This document shows, one piece after another, positions 36,420-47,890 of a stretch of 64,000 bases of DNA; position 1 is the first letter of the stretch, and every line of letters starts with the position of its first letter. The notes beneath the pieces are model-generated. The model searched no databases and was not told the origin of the DNA. It saw only the letters and a program-made list of their open reading frames with translations. The position numbers were made by a program, and so were the translations under genes. The stretch is from Arenicella xantha (lineage in GTDB: Bacteria; Pseudomonadota; Gammaproteobacteria; Arenicellales; Arenicellaceae): NCBI RefSeq assembly GCF_003315245.1, contig NZ_QNRT01000003.1:184852-248851 (forward strand), written 5' to 3'.

Positions 36420-37109
36420 ATGTCAAAACGTTATGCAGCGGTCGCTGAAAAAGTAGACCCAGAAGGCTTTTACTCTTTAGACGAAGTGTTTGCTATGGCT
36501 AAAGACTCCGCGTCAGCAAAATTTGATGAAGCGGTAGATGTAGCGATCAATCTCGGTGTTGATGCGCGTAAATCGGATCAAGCTGTTCGTGGTGCTACTG
36601 TGTTACCTAAGGGTACTGGTAAAACAGTTCGCGTCGCCGTTTTCACTGATGGTGATAATGTTGACAAGGCGATAGAAGCCGGAGCTGACATCGTCGGTAT
36701 GGACGATCTTGCCGCTAAAGTTAAGCAAGGCGAGATTGACTTCGATATCGTGATTGCTAGCCCAGACGCTATGCGAGTAGTTGGTCAATTGGGTCAGATC
36801 TTAGGCCCTAAAGGGTTAATGCCAAATCCTAAGACCGGCACGGTTGCAGCGGATGTTGCGACAGCCGTGAAGAATGCTAAAGCAGGTCAAGTTCAGTATC
36901 GAATCGACAAGGCTGGCATCATTCATTGTACGGTTGGTAAGGCTTCTTTTTCGGCTGAAGACCTAAAAGAAAATTTCATTGCTCTTTTGACTGCGCTTAA
37001 TCGATCTAAGCCAGCAACTGCAAAAGGGCAGTACTTTAAGCGTGTTTCTGTGTCCACCACTATGGGCCCAGGAATTCGTGTTGATCGTCAAACTTTGCCG
37101 CAGTTCTAA
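36420..37109 (+). CDS. rplA: 50S ribosomal protein L1
   Basis: 229 residues, standard length. [32 protein letters not shown] (about 128-141) and the C-terminal MGPGIRVD are L1 signatures. L1 forms the stalk at the E site and represses its own operon. The AAGGAG that serves it lies in the last codons of rplK. Confidence 0.98.
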   Translation: MSKRYAAVAEKVDPEGFYSLDEVFAMAKDSASAKFDEAVDVAINLGVDARKSDQAVRGATVLPKGTGKTVRVAVFTDGDNVDKAIEAGADIVGMDDLAAKVKQGEIDFDIVIASPDAMRVVGQLGQILGPKGLMPNPKTGTVAADVATAVKNAKAGQVQYRIDKAGIIHCTVGKASFSAEDLKENFIALLTALNRSKPATAKGQYFKRVSVSTTMGPGIRVDRQTLPQF

Positions 37110-37261
37110 AGTAAAAGTTTAGCGATTGACAATGGGTGTTTGGCGACGATCTCGGTTGTCGTCAAACGTGTCAAAGACCGTAGGTGAGTTTGGGTTTATT
37201 AGTTTTAGCCTAAATGCTTAATGTCCTACGTAGATGGTGTCCCAGACAAGTTTTGTATTGT

Positions 37262-37290
37262 TGTTGCTTCGGCAGCAGTTTGTGAAACTG
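37262..37290 (+). promoter_or_regulatory. Tetraloop hairpins in the rplJ leader
   Basis: TGTTGC-TTCG-GCAGCA (37262-37277) forms a hairpin closed by the extra-stable C(UUCG)G tetraloop; the adjoining CAGTTT-GTG-AAACTG (37276-37290) shares two bases with it, so the two are mutually competitive. They lie 34-62 nt before the rplJ ATG in a 214-bp leader, where the E. coli L10-L12 complex binds to repress its mRNA. Binding to this sequence is inferred. Confidence 0.4.
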
Positions 37291-37323
37291 ATTTAGGGTG
37301 CCAAAACTGGAGGTAGCTCTGAT

Positions 37324-37848
37324 ATGAGCCTAAATCTTGATCAAAAGAAACAGGTCGTTGAAGACGTCTCTGCCGTAGTTGGTAATGCACAAGCAACCGT
37401 TGTTGCTGAGTATCGTGGTATGACCGTGGAGCAAATGAAAGTTCTACGCCGCGAAGCTCATGAAAATAACGTGTACTTGAGAGTGGTGAAAAACACACTT
37501 TTACGTCGCGCTGTGCAAGGTACTGACCATTCATGCTTGGACGAATTACTTGTTGGTCCTTTGGCGTTTGCTGCATCGGAAGATCCGGTTGCTGTGGCCA
37601 AAATACTCGATAAGTATGCGAAACAGTATGACTCCTTACAGATTAAAGCCGGTTCTATGCAGGGCAAGCTTTTATCAGAAGGTGATATCAAAGCACTAGC
37701 ACAACTTCCGAGTCGCGAAGAGTTGTTGGCGAAATTGTTGGGGACCATGCAAGCACCGGTCGCCAAGTTCGTTCAAACGCTCAACGAGATTCCAACCAAG
37801 TTTGCACGTGGTTTGGCTGCAGTAAGAGACGCGAAAGAAGCTGCGTAG
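37324..37848 (+). CDS. rplJ: 50S ribosomal protein L10
   Basis: 174 residues with the usual N-terminal rRNA-binding domain ([35 protein letters not shown]) and a C-terminal helix that carries L7/L12 dimers. GGAGG lies upstream of the ATG. Expected to be autoregulated through its leader. Confidence 0.98.
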   Translation: MSLNLDQKKQVVEDVSAVVGNAQATVVAEYRGMTVEQMKVLRREAHENNVYLRVVKNTLLRRAVQGTDHSCLDELLVGPLAFAASEDPVAVAKILDKYAKQYDSLQIKAGSMQGKLLSEGDIKALAQLPSREELLAKLLGTMQAPVAKFVQTLNEIPTKFARGLAAVRDAKEAA

Positions 37849-37968
37849 ATAATTTGCTGGGGAGTGCGCGTCACTCCTTGTCAGTATTTATTCGGATTTT
37901 AGACGATAGGTTTCAACCAGTTTTTACATTTTATTTGGACGAAAAGTCCTACTTTTGAGGTTTTACAA

Positions 37969-38337
37969 ATGAGTAAACAAGATATCTTAGACGCGATTGC
38001 GTCAATGTCAGTACTTGAACTTTCTGAATTGATTTCGGAAATGGAAGAGAAATTCGGCGTTTCTGCAGCTGCGGCTGCTGTTGCGGTTGCAGCACCTGCT
38101 GGTGAAGCGGCTGCGGCAGAAGAAAAAGACGAATTTGACGTTGTTCTTGCAAGTTTCGGTGACAACAAAGTTGCTGTAATTAAAGCCGTTCGCGCAGCGA
38201 CTGGCCTAGGCTTGAAAGAAGCGAAAGAAATGGTAGAAAGCGCTCCAGCAACGTTGAAAGAAGCGGTTGCTAAAGGCGAAGCTGAAGAGCTGAAGAAGAC
38301 TCTTGAAGAAGCTGGTGCTTCTATTGAGTTGAAGTAA
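37969..38337 (+). CDS. rplL: 50S ribosomal protein L7/L12
   Basis: 122 residues: N-terminal dimer domain, Ala-rich hinge (about 36-52), and C-terminal factor-binding domain with [37 protein letters not shown] 186-codon antisense open frame here is only a consequence of its codon bias. Confidence 0.98.
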   Translation: MSKQDILDAIASMSVLELSELISEMEEKFGVSAAAAAVAVAAPAGEAAAAEEKDEFDVVLASFGDNKVAVIKAVRAATGLGLKEAKEMVESAPATLKEAVAKGEAEELKKTLEEAGASIELK

Positions 38338-38411
38338 GGGATTGTTGTCTCTTGCTGGTCGCGCTGGGTTTGATGCCTGTCGCGACTACTTCTAAGCGAG
38401 AACTGCACTAG

Positions 38412-38473
38412 GGCTGACCGGAAAATTCCGGTCGGCCTTATCTCGCTTCTAGACGTCAAATAATATGACGTCT
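38412..38473 (+). promoter_or_regulatory. Tandem hairpins between rplL and rpoB
   Basis: First stem GGCTGACCGG / CCGGTCGGCC (38412-38437, one G-U pair, no following T tract). Second is a perfect 8-bp inverted repeat AGACGTCA / TGACGTCT (38451-38473). The position matches the E. coli rplL-rpoB attenuator and RNase III processing site that lowers rpoBC expression relative to ribosomal proteins. Confidence 0.6.
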
Positions 38474-38579
38474 TATGTAAGTGCGATGTAATGAATTTTT
38501 CGGAGTAGGCAACGAACCTCGGCGAGTATGAACTAGCCAGTCGTTGATGCTCTCAGGCTTGTAAAAAACGAGGTTATCC

Positions 38580-41500
38580 ATGGGCTACTCTTTTACTGAA
38601 AAGAAGCGTTTACGTAAGAGTTTTTCAAAGCGTCCTGAAGGCGTTTTACCAATTCCTTACTTACTACAGACTCAGCTTGAGTCATATCGGAAGTTTTTGC
38701 AAGCGGATGCTGATCCGGATGGACGTAATGAGAAAGGTCTACAAGCAGCTTTCCGATCAGTGTTTCCAATTGAAAGTTTTAATGGTAGCGCGGCACTGGA
38801 ATTTGTGAGCTATCGCTTAGGCGTGCCACCTTTCGATGTTCGCGAGTGTCAGCAGCGTGGTTTGATCTTCGCGGCTCCTTTGCGTGTCAAGATGCGACTT
38901 GTTATTTATAACAAAGAAGAAGGGAAGTCTACTGGTGCTAAATCGGTAAAAGAAATCAAAGAGCAGGAAGTCTATTTAGGCGATATGCCGTTAATGACGG
39001 ATAACGGCACCTTTGTAATAAACGGTACTGAGCGTGTAGTGGTTGCACAGTTACACCGTTCTCCTGGCGTATTCTTTGACCATGACCGAGGCAAAACTCA
39101 CTCGTCAGGCAAGTTATTGTTTTCTTCTCGAATCATTCCTTACCGTGGTTCATGGTTGGATTTCGAGTTTGATCCTAAAGACTTGTTGTTTATTCGTATT
39201 GATAGACGCCGCAAGCTAGCCGCCACCATCTTGTTGAGAGCCTTGGGCTACACTACGCAAGAAATATTGGAAATGTTTTTCAATAACGACACTTTCAATT
39301 TGTCGGCTAAAGAGATTTCTATGGAGCTCGTGCCATCACGTTTACGTGGTGAGCAGTTGGCGTTCGATGTTACTAAAAAACGCGGCGGTGTGATCGTTGA
39401 AGCGGGTCGTCGTATCACCGCTCGTCATATTCGCGAAATGGAAGAAGCTAAGCTGACTTCTATTGTAGTGCCAACTGACTACTTGGTCGGACGCACCTTG
39501 GCGAAAGATATTGCTGACAAAGAAACTGGTGAATTATTGGCTGAAGCCAATCAAGTTGTTACCGAAGAGTTAGTTGAAGCCTTTATCGAGCAAGGAGTTA
39601 AGTCAATTGAGGTGATTTACACCAATGACTTAGACGAAGGCCCTTATGTGTCTGAAACGCTTCGTACTGACCCGACTAGCAACGAGCTTGAAGCTCAGGT
39701 CGAGATTTATCGCATGATGCGACCTGGTGAGCCGCCGACGAAAGAAGCGGCTCAAGGCCTATTCGCAAACATGTTTTTCAATCCGGACCGTTACGACCTA
39801 TCTACCGTTGGTCGAATGAAGTTTAACCGTCGTTTGAACCGTGAGTCGGATACCGGCGAAGGTGTTTTGAGTAAGCAAGACATCATCGACGTAATGAAAA
39901 CCTTGATCGATCTTAAGAACGGTCGTGGCGACATCGATGATATCGACAACCTTGGCAACCGACGCGTACGTTCCGTTGGGGAATTAGTTGAGAATCAATT
40001 CCGTGTTGGTTTAGTACGGGTAGAACGTGCGGTGCGAGAGCGTCTAACCTTGGCTGAAGCCGAAGGCCTGACACCGCAGGATCTGATCAATGCCAAGCCG
40101 GTTTCAGCGGTAGTTAAAGAGTTCTTCGGTTCAAGTCAGTTGTCGCAGTTTATGGACCAGACGAACCCCTTGTCAGAAGTGACTCACAAGCGACGTGTAT
40201 CAGCTTTGGGCCCAGGTGGTTTGACTCGTGAGCGCGCTGGTTTTGAAGTGCGTGACGTACATCCTACTCACTACGGCCGTGTATGTCCGATTGAGACGCC
40301 AGAGGGACCCAATATTGGTCTGATCAACTCGCTGGCGGTTTATGCTCGTACTAACGATTATGGTTTTCTTGAGACGCCATATTTGAAAGTAGCAAAAGGC
40401 AAAATGAGCGACGATGTGGTTTATTTGTCGGCTATTGAAGAACGTAAATATGTTATTGCGCAAGCGAACGCCGAAGTAGATGCTGATGGTAACTTGACCG
40501 ATGAATTGGTTAACTGTCGACATCAAAACGAATTTTCGTTGGCGACGCCAGAGCAAGTAGAGTTTATTGACGTTGCTCCATCGCAGATTGTATCGGTAGC
40601 GGCTTCGTTGATTCCTTTCTTGGAGCACGATGATGCTAACCGTGCCTTGATGGGCTCGAACATGCAACGTCAAGCCGTACCAACAATACGCAGCGAAAAA
40701 CCGCTTGTCGGAACTGGTATGGAACGCGTGGTTGCGGTTGACTCAGGTGTTGCTTTGACAGCGCGTCGTGGCGGTAAAGTTGAGTCGGTTGATGCGGCTC
40801 GAATCGTCGTGCGTGTTAACGAAGACGAGGTTGTCGCTGATACCGTTGGTGTTGATATTTACAACCTAACGAAGTACACACGTTCTAACCAAAATACCAA
40901 TATTAATCAGCGTCCACTGGTTCGTGCTGGCGATGATATCGCGCGCGGTGACGTGTTGGCTGATGGTCCATCTACTGATATGGGTGAGCTTGCGCTTGGC
41001 CGTAATGTGATGTTGGCGTTTATGCCTTGGAACGGCTATAACTTCGAGGATTCAATTCTTATTTCTGAGAATTTGGTCAAAGAAGATGTCTACACCACTA
41101 TCCATATTGAAGAGTTAACGTGTGTGGCTCGTGACACCAAGTTAGGTTCTGAAGAGGTTACTCGTGATATTCCTAACGTCGGTGAACACGCGCTTGGTCG
41201 TTTAGACGAAGCCGGTATCGTTTATGTTGGCGCTGAAGTAAAAGGCGGCGATATTCTGGTCGGTAAGGTAACTCCAAAAGGAGAAACTCAGCTCACTCCA
41301 GAAGAAAAATTATTACGTGCCATTTTCGGTGAAAAAGCGTCGGACGTTAAAGATACGTCGTTACGTGTGCCTTCATCAATGAAAGGTACTGTCATTGACG
41401 TACAAGTGTTTACTCGTGACGGTGTTGAAAAAGATACCCGAGCGTTAGCTAACGAAGAGTCTGAATTGTCTCGAGTCCGCAAAGACTTAAACGAACAGTT

Positions 41501-42674
41501 CCGTATCGTCGAGGAAGACACCTATGCGCGTATCGAGAACTTATTGCGAAATAAAGAAGTAGTCAAAGCGCCCGGCCTGAAGAAGGGTCAAAAGGTGACG
41601 CAGAGCTATTTAGATGAGATCGAACGTACTAAATGGTTTGAGATTAGTCTGACTAATGCTGAGGCTGCCGATAAGTTAGAGCAACTTCAGGAAAGTTTGG
41701 TGCAACAGCGTACCTTCTTTGACGAGCTGTTCGACGAGAAGCGTGGCAAACTTGAAGCTGGTGACGATTTAGCGCCTGGCGTCTTGAAAATGGTCAAAGT
41801 GTTTGTCGCGGTTAAACGTCGTTTACAACCTGGTGACAAAATGGCGGGTCGTCACGGTAATAAGGGTGTTATCTCTAAAATCGTACCGGTTGAAGACATG
41901 CCGTTTATGGAAGACGGTACCACCGTTGACATCGTATTGAATCCACTTGGCGTTCCTTCTCGGATGAACGTTGGGCAGGTTCTAGAGGTTCATCTTGGTT
42001 GGGCTGCGGCAGGACTTGGCAAGAAGATTGACAAGATGTTGCGTGAGCAGCGATCTGCTGAAGAACTCCGCGGGTTTCTAGACAAAGTCTATAACACCAG
42101 TGGCAAAATCGAAGACCTCAATTCGTTCACTGATAATGAAGTGATTGAAATGGCCGGCAATTTGCGTGGCGGTGTGCCAATGGCAACGCCGGTATTTGAT
42201 GGCGCGGCAGAAAGTGAGATCAAAGGCTTATTGAAATTGGCAGGTCTGCCAGAGTCAGGACAAACCACGTTATTCGATGGTCGAACGGGTCAGAAGTTTG
42301 ACCGACCGGTGACCGTTGGCTACATGTATGTTCTTAAGTTGAATCACTTGATCGACGATAAAATGCACGCTCGTTCTACTGGCCCATACAGCCTAATTAC
42401 GCAGCAACCACTTGGTGGTAAAGCGCAGTTTGGTGGTCAACGATTCGGTGAAATGGAGGTGTGGGCACTTGAAGCTTATGGTGCCGCTTACACCTTGCAA
42501 GAAATGTTGACGGTTAAGTCCGATGACGTGAGCGGTCGTACGAAGATGTACGAAAACATTGTTAAGGGTAATTACCAAGTTGAGGCGAATATGCCTGAGT
42601 CCTTTAACGTACTCGTTAAAGAGATCCGATCATTGGGTCTTAATATCGAGCTACAAGAAGACCCAACTAACTAA
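38580..42674 (+). CDS. rpoB: RNA polymerase beta subunit
   Basis: 1364 residues (E. coli 1342). Intact features include the rifampicin-binding segment [18 protein letters not shown] with [23 protein letters not shown] following, the active-site-proximal [13 protein letters not shown], and the C-terminal LNIELQ. In the rifampicin pocket Asp516, His526 and Ser531 (E. coli numbering) are wild type, but position 518 is Thr instead of Asn. GAGG precedes the ATG. Confidence 0.99.
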   Translation: MGYSFTEKKRLRKSFSKRPEGVLPIPYLLQTQLESYRKFLQADADPDGRNEKGLQAAFRSVFPIESFNGSAALEFVSYRLGVPPFDVRECQQRGLIFAAPLRVKMRLVIYNKEEGKSTGAKSVKEIKEQEVYLGDMPLMTDNGTFVINGTERVVVAQLHRSPGVFFDHDRGKTHSSGKLLFSSRIIPYRGSWLDFEFDPKDLLFIRIDRRRKLAATILLRALGYTTQEILEMFFNNDTFNLSAKEISMELVPSRLRGEQLAFDVTKKRGGVIVEAGRRITARHIREMEEAKLTSIVVPTDYLVGRTLAKDIADKETGELLAEANQVVTEELVEAFIEQGVKSIEVIYTNDLDEGPYVSETLRTDPTSNELEAQVEIYRMMRPGEPPTKEAAQGLFANMFFNPDRYDLSTVGRMKFNRRLNRESDTGEGVLSKQDIIDVMKTLIDLKNGRGDIDDIDNLGNRRVRSVGELVENQFRVGLVRVERAVRERLTLAEAEGLTPQDLINAKPVSAVVKEFFGSSQLSQFMDQTNPLSEVTHKRRVSALGPGGLTRERAGFEVRDVHPTHYGRVCPIETPEGPNIGLINSLAVYARTNDYGFLETPYLKVAKGKMSDDVVYLSAIEERKYVIAQANAEVDADGNLTDELVNCRHQNEFSLATPEQVEFIDVAPSQIVSVAASLIPFLEHDDANRALMGSNMQRQAVPTIRSEKPLVGTGMERVVAVDSGVALTARRGGKVESVDAARIVVRVNEDEVVADTVGVDIYNLTKYTRSNQNTNINQRPLVRAGDDIARGDVLADGPSTDMGELALGRNVMLAFMPWNGYNFEDSILISENLVKEDVYTTIHIEELTCVARDTKLGSEEVTRDIPNVGEHALGRLDEAGIVYVGAEVKGGDILVGKVTPKGETQLTPEEKLLRAIFGEKASDVKDTSLRVPSSMKGTVIDVQVFTRDGVEKDTRALANEESELSRVRKDLNEQFRIVEEDTYARIENLLRNKEVVKAPGLKKGQKVTQSYLDEIERTKWFEISLTNAEAADKLEQLQESLVQQRTFFDELFDEKRGKLEAGDDLAPGVLKMVKVFVAVKRRLQPGDKMAGRHGNKGVISKIVPVEDMPFMEDGTTVDIVLNPLGVPSRMNVGQVLEVHLGWAAAGLGKKIDKMLREQRSAEELRGFLDKVYNTSGKIEDLNSFTDNEVIEMAGNLRGGVPMATPVFDGAAESEIKGLLKLAGLPESGQTTLFDGRTGQKFDRPVTVGYMYVLKLNHLIDDKMHARSTGPYSLITQQPLGGKAQFGGQRFGEMEVWALEAYGAAYTLQEMLTVKSDDVSGRTKMYENIVKGNYQVEANMPESFNVLVKEIRSLGLNIELQEDPTN

Positions 42675-42706
42675 GTCCGTTACCCGATCTAACAGAGGAA
42701 AAAACA

Positions 42707-45700
42707 ATGCAAGATTTACTAAATCTATTCAAGCAACCGGGTGTGCCGAATGACGACTTCGATTCAATTCGAGTCAGCATCGCGTCTCCGGAAAAAATTC
42801 GCTCATGGTCTTTCGGTGAAGTTAAAAAGCCGGAAACAATCAACTATCGTACGTTCAAACCAGAACGTGACGGACTATTTTGCGCTAAGTTATTTGGGCC
42901 AATCAACGACTATGAATGTTTGTGCGGTAAGTACAAGCGCCTCAAGCATCGTGGTGTAATCTGCGAAAAATGCGGCGTAGAAGTGACTTTGGCTAAAGTG
43001 CGTCGTGAGCGTATGGGTCATATCGACCTAGCTTGCCCAGTTGCGCATATCTGGTTTTTGAAATCACTTCCGTCTCGCTTAGGTTTGATGTTGGACATGA
43101 CTGTACGTGAAATTGAGCGTGTGCTTTATTTCGAAGCGTATATCGTTATTGATCCCGGCATGACGCCACTTGAAGCTAAAACGTTGATGACCGAAGAAGC
43201 TTATCTTGATGCTGTTGAACAGTACGGCGATGAGTTTAAAGCGGGTATGGGCGCAGAAGCGATCAAGGAACTACTGACGGCCGTTAATATTGATAAAGAA
43301 GTCATTCGCTTGCGTGGTGATTTGGGCGAGACATCGTCTGAAACGAAAATTAAAAATATCACCAAGCGTTTGAAAGTTCTTGAGGCATTCCAGTCGTCTG
43401 GTAATGATCCGTGCTGGATGATTATGGAAGTACTTCCGGTTCTTCCGCCTGATTTACGCCCACTAGTCGCGTTGGATGGTGGCCGCTTTGCGACCTCTGA
43501 TTTAAACGATTTGTATCGTCGCGTGATTAACCGTAATAACCGTTTACGTCGTTTACTCGATTTGAATGCACCTGACATTATCGTACGTAACGAAAAGCGT
43601 ATGTTGCAGGAGTCTGTGGATGCCTTGCTAGACAACGGTAGACGCGGTAAAGCGATTACTGGTGCGAATAAGCGCCAGTTGAAGTCGTTAGCAGACATGA
43701 TCAAGGGTAAGCAGGGTCGTTTCCGTCAAAACTTACTCGGTAAGCGTGTGGATTATTCTGGCCGTTCGGTAATTGTGGTTGGACCAACACTGCGTTTACA
43801 TCAGTGTGGTCTGCCTAAGAAAATGGGTCTTGAACTATTCAAACCATTCATTTTCAATAAATTAGAACTGCGTGGTCTGGCAACAACGATCAAACAGGCC
43901 AAGAAATTGGTCGAAGCGGAAACACCTGAGGTTTGGGACATCCTCGAAGAAGTAATTCGTGAACACCCAATTATGTTGAACCGCGCGCCAACACTTCACC
44001 GTTTGGGTATTCAAGCGTTTGAACCTGTGTTGGTTGAAGGTAAAGCGATTCAGTTGCATCCATTGGTATGTACGCCATACAACGCTGACTTTGACGGCGA
44101 CCAAATGGCGGTGCACGTACCGCTATCATTGGAAGCACAGCTTGAAGCTCGTACATTAATGATGTCGACTAACAATATTCTATCGCCAGCGAATGGTGAG
44201 CCGATTATTGTACCCTCACAAGATATCGTTTTGGGTTTGTACTACATGACCCGCGAGATGATCAACGTGAAAGGCGAGGGCAAAGAGTTTGCTTCGGTAG
44301 ATGAGGTTCGTCGAGCCTATGATGCGGAACAAATCGCCTTGCATGCCAAGATCAAAGTTCGCGTACGTGAAGTGAGTATCGACCCTGAAACAGGTGAACG
44401 TACTGTAACTCATGTTAAATATGCAACCACGACGGGTCGTGCTTTGTTGTCTGACATCTTGCCTGAAGGCATGCGTTTCGAAGCGATCAACCAGAAGATG
44501 AAGAAGAAGACGATTTCTGAAACCATCAATCTGTGTTACCGCACAGTTGGGATGAAGGAAACGGTTATCTTCGCTGACCAATTGATGTACACCGGTTTCC
44601 GCAATGCGGCGCTGGCTGGTATCTCGATTGGTGTGGACGACATGGTTGTGCCAGATGAGAAGCATCAAATTGTTGACGAGGCCGAAGCTGAAGTTAAGCA
44701 TATCCAGGAGCAGTATTCTTCTGGTTTATTAACCGACGGTGAGCGCTACAATAAAGTCGTCGATATCTGGACTCGTACTTCGGAAAATATTGCTAATAAG
44801 ATGATGGACAACCTAGGTTCAGACGAGGTTGTCGATGCTGAAGGTAATACCGTTGAGCAAGAATCGTTTAACTCGATTTATATGATGGCTGACTCCGGCG
44901 CTCGTGGTTCACATGCGCAGATTCGTCAGTTATCAGGTATGCGTGGTTTGATGGCTAAGCCGGATGGTTCGATTATCGAGACGCCAATTACCGCTAACTT
45001 CCGTGAAGGTTTGAACGTATCTCACTACTTTATTTCAACTCACGGAGCGCGAAAAGGCTTGGCCGATACCGCTTTGAAAACAGCTAACTCAGGTTACCTA
45101 ACACGTCGATTGGTTGACGTGTGTCAAGATTTGGTTGTGACCGACGAAGACTGCGGAACCAGCAATGGTGTGCTACGTAAGGCATTGGTGCAGGGCGGTG
45201 ACGTTGTTATTCCGTTGCGTGACCGTATTCTTGGGCGTACTGTCGTTGGTGATGTTCATTCAAATATTGATGACTCAGTGGTGGTTCCTGATGGCGAAAT
45301 GCTTGATGAGAAATATTTCGATGCCATTGAAGCGAACAATATCGATGAAGTGAAGGTTCGATCAGCGGTAACGTGTGATACCCGCTACGGTATTTGCTCT
45401 AAGTGTTACGGGCGTGATTTGGCGCGTGGACATTTGGTTAACCGTGGCGAAGCGGTCGGTGTTATTGCGGCTCAGTCAATTGGTGAGCCTGGTACACAGT
45501 TGACCATGCGTACGTTCCACATTGGTGGCGCGGCGACAGCCGGTGCCTCTGTTTCTAATATTGAGGTTAAGAACAATGGTTCGATTAAGTTAGAGAACCT
45601 ACGTTCTGTTGTTAACTCTGATAAAAAACAAGTTGTGGTTGCGCGTTCTGGTGAACTTATCGTTCGCGACCAAAATGGTTCAGACCGAGAGCGTTACAAG

Positions 45701-46948
45701 CTTCCTTATGGTGCCGTTTTGCAGGTTAATGATGGCGATAAAATTGAAGCTGGTCAGGTTGTAGCTAACTGGGATCCACATACTCATCCGATTGTGACAG
45801 AGGTTGCTGGTAAGGTTAAGTTCTCTGAAATGACCGATAACATGACTGTCCATAAGCAAACCGATGAGTTAACCGGTGTTACTTCATACGAAGTTATCGA
45901 TCCGTCGGAGCGTCGTGGTTCGGCACGTGAGCTGAAGCCAACGATTGAGCTAGTTGATGGGCGCGGCAAGCAAATTACGTTAGCAGGCACTGATGTGCCA
46001 GCGCGTTATTCGTTGCAAGCTGGTGCGATCGTAACCGTCGATGATGGACAAAAAGTTGGTGTTGGTGACGTCTTGGCGCGTATTCCGCAAGAGTCGTCGA
46101 AGACTCGCGATATTACCGGTGGTCTACCGCGTGTTGCTGAGTTGTTTGAAGCACGTAAACCAAAAGATCCAGCCATTATGGCTACCGCGCCGGGCGTTAT
46201 TTCCTTTGGTAAAGAGACTAAAGGTAAGCAACGTTTGGTGATTACCGCTCCGAATGGCGAATCTGTTGAGACCTTGATTCTTAAAGGCCGTACCATCAAT
46301 GTATTTGAAGGTGAGACGGTAGAGAAAGGTGAGATCGTAGTGGATGGTTCACCTGTAGCCGAAGATATTCTTGCCCTTAAAGGTAAGGAAGCATTGACTG
46401 ACTATATTGTGGATGAAGTGCAAGATGTTTACCGCCTGCAAGGGGTAACCATTAATGACAAGCATATCGAAGTGATTGTGCGTCAGATGCTACGTAAGGT
46501 TAAGATTACTGACCCAGGCCAGACGAAGTTGTTGCCAGGTGAGCAGGTTGAGCGCACGCGTTTCTTGGAAGAAAATGAGAAAAATGCAGTGCAAGACCTA
46601 ATCCCAGCTAAGGCTGAACCAGTCTTGTTAGGTATTACCAAAGCATCGCTTACCACTGAGTCGTTTATTTCAGCGGCATCGTTCCAAGAAACCACACGGG
46701 TTCTCACTGAGGCATCGATTGCCGGTAAAGTGGATAGCTTACGGGGACTTAAAGAGAACGTGGTAGTAGGGCGACTGATTCCAGCGGGAACAGGTTTGGC
46801 TTACCACGAGGAACGTGTACGTCGTCGACGTGAATCGGATGAGAAGGAAGCTGAGCTAGCAGCATTGCTTACGCAAGAGACTGCGGATGCTGAAGCGGCC
46901 TTTGATGCATACGAAGATACTACTGGTGAAGCGGCGGTCGCAGAATAA
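42707..46948 (+). CDS. rpoC: RNA polymerase beta' subunit
   Basis: 1413 residues (E. coli 1407). N-terminal zinc-binding [20 protein letters not shown], the catalytic NADFDGD that holds the active-site magnesium, the bridge-helix region with [12 protein letters not shown], and the second zinc site ([15 protein letters not shown]) are all present. Start lies 32 bp after rpoB with AGAGG. The gene ends with a strong terminator, and rpsL does not follow. Confidence 0.99.
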   Translation: MQDLLNLFKQPGVPNDDFDSIRVSIASPEKIRSWSFGEVKKPETINYRTFKPERDGLFCAKLFGPINDYECLCGKYKRLKHRGVICEKCGVEVTLAKVRRERMGHIDLACPVAHIWFLKSLPSRLGLMLDMTVREIERVLYFEAYIVIDPGMTPLEAKTLMTEEAYLDAVEQYGDEFKAGMGAEAIKELLTAVNIDKEVIRLRGDLGETSSETKIKNITKRLKVLEAFQSSGNDPCWMIMEVLPVLPPDLRPLVALDGGRFATSDLNDLYRRVINRNNRLRRLLDLNAPDIIVRNEKRMLQESVDALLDNGRRGKAITGANKRQLKSLADMIKGKQGRFRQNLLGKRVDYSGRSVIVVGPTLRLHQCGLPKKMGLELFKPFIFNKLELRGLATTIKQAKKLVEAETPEVWDILEEVIREHPIMLNRAPTLHRLGIQAFEPVLVEGKAIQLHPLVCTPYNADFDGDQMAVHVPLSLEAQLEARTLMMSTNNILSPANGEPIIVPSQDIVLGLYYMTREMINVKGEGKEFASVDEVRRAYDAEQIALHAKIKVRVREVSIDPETGERTVTHVKYATTTGRALLSDILPEGMRFEAINQKMKKKTISETINLCYRTVGMKETVIFADQLMYTGFRNAALAGISIGVDDMVVPDEKHQIVDEAEAEVKHIQEQYSSGLLTDGERYNKVVDIWTRTSENIANKMMDNLGSDEVVDAEGNTVEQESFNSIYMMADSGARGSHAQIRQLSGMRGLMAKPDGSIIETPITANFREGLNVSHYFISTHGARKGLADTALKTANSGYLTRRLVDVCQDLVVTDEDCGTSNGVLRKALVQGGDVVIPLRDRILGRTVVGDVHSNIDDSVVVPDGEMLDEKYFDAIEANNIDEVKVRSAVTCDTRYGICSKCYGRDLARGHLVNRGEAVGVIAAQSIGEPGTQLTMRTFHIGGAATAGASVSNIEVKNNGSIKLENLRSVVNSDKKQVVVARSGELIVRDQNGSDRERYKLPYGAVLQVNDGDKIEAGQVVANWDPHTHPIVTEVAGKVKFSEMTDNMTVHKQTDELTGVTSYEVIDPSERRGSARELKPTIELVDGRGKQITLAGTDVPARYSLQAGAIVTVDDGQKVGVGDVLARIPQESSKTRDITGGLPRVAELFEARKPKDPAIMATAPGVISFGKETKGKQRLVITAPNGESVETLILKGRTINVFEGETVEKGEIVVDGSPVAEDILALKGKEALTDYIVDEVQDVYRLQGVTINDKHIEVIVRQMLRKVKITDPGQTKLLPGEQVERTRFLEENEKNAVQDLIPAKAEPVLLGITKASLTTESFISAASFQETTRVLTEASIAGKVDSLRGLKENVVVGRLIPAGTGLAYHEERVRRRRESDEKEAELAALLTQETADAEAAFDAYEDTTGEAAVAE

Positions 46949-46974
46949 GCGCGATTAGGTCGTTATAAAAATAA

Positions 46975-47010
46975 AAGCCCCTTCGATTTTGGTCGAAGGG
47001 GCTTTTTTTT
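46975..47010 (+). terminator. Strong rho-independent terminator of the rpoBC operon
   Basis: AAGCCCCTTCGA / TCGAAGGGGCTT, a 12-bp stem with loop TTTTGG, followed by eight or more Ts. It isolates rpoBC from all genes downstream. Confidence 0.96.
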
Positions 47011-47211
47011 TGAGCGGAAAACTCATGTAAGTGGCGGTTTAACTGTGCTTGAGGTAGCTAAAATACTTAGATGGTTCGATTGACTGGCTCGGATTGAATA
47101 AGCTCGATGAAAAATCTTCATGTGAGTTTGTTTAATTTCGATTAAACTGGTTAGGTCTGACAGATAGACATTCGTGTGTGAACTTAACCTACCCTACTCC
47201 ATTCAGTTTGT

Positions 47212-47835
47212 ATGAACCCTACCAATTTACCGGTGCGAACCACTATCACGTGGTCTGCATGGCTAATATCCACATTATTAGTCGCGCCCATAACTTCGTC
47301 AGCAGAAGGCCAAATGGTTAATCGTTACGTTGTTGCGGCTTCGGGCGGACAGCCCAAGGTGCAAGTGCTCGAGGACTTAATAGTGTCTCGAAAAACTGAC
47401 CTCGGTGACGTCGTTTATGAAGATGATGGCAGCGTTTCGCTGTTGACTAACAGTGAGTTTCAAGCGTTTAAAGCGTTAGATTCTGGGCCTGGTGCAGCTA
47501 TTAACTTTAATGTTTCATTTGCGCATAATTCAGCAACAATGACTGCTGATGGAAATCGAGTTTTGGAAGTGATGGCCAACGCTATAAAGTATTTAGGAGC
47601 GTCTGTGTCGTTGGAGATTCTAGTGCACGAGACCGGTGAAGCGCATAACAGCGGACGTGCGAGTTTGACTAAACGGCGCGCTGTGGAGCTAGTCGGGTTG
47701 TTAAAGCGGCGCTACAAAATCGAGAATCCAATAGAGCTTTCTTACTCGCAGTCGTTTCGTTCACTAGAGGCGCCCGTTAGCCGTAAGGCGCCTCAAATAT
47801 TACCGGTGACATTGGTTAATAACGGCACGTTTTGA
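47212..47835 (+). CDS. Secreted protein with a degenerate OmpA-like domain
   Basis: 207 residues with a signal sequence (hydrophobic 14-26, cleavage near SSA-EG). Residues ~97-165, INFNVSFAHNSATMTADGNRVL to GRASLTKRRAVELVGLL, have the OmpA/MotB peptidoglycan-binding layout, but the conserved GHTD is replaced by HETG and the Asp-Arg pair is only partly kept. It stands alone after the rpoC terminator; no partner suggests a role. Confidence 0.6.
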   Translation: MNPTNLPVRTTITWSAWLISTLLVAPITSSAEGQMVNRYVVAASGGQPKVQVLEDLIVSRKTDLGDVVYEDDGSVSLLTNSEFQAFKALDSGPGAAINFNVSFAHNSATMTADGNRVLEVMANAIKYLGASVSLEILVHETGEAHNSGRASLTKRRAVELVGLLKRRYKIENPIELSYSQSFRSLEAPVSRKAPQILPVTLVNNGTF

Positions 47836-47890
47836 TGCCGTCGATTGTCACCGTGTCCTAAACGTTAGAGTAATTACCGCGCTAGAACAT

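Noticed and set aside
37899..38459. 186-codon open frame antisense to rplL
   Set aside because: Low-complexity Ala/Ser translation that mirrors the Ala/Glu-rich rplL codons; no ribosome-binding site or recognised domain.
40200..40673. 157-codon open frame antisense to rpoB
   Set aside because: Lies wholly within a strongly conserved rpoB region and has no independent coding signal.
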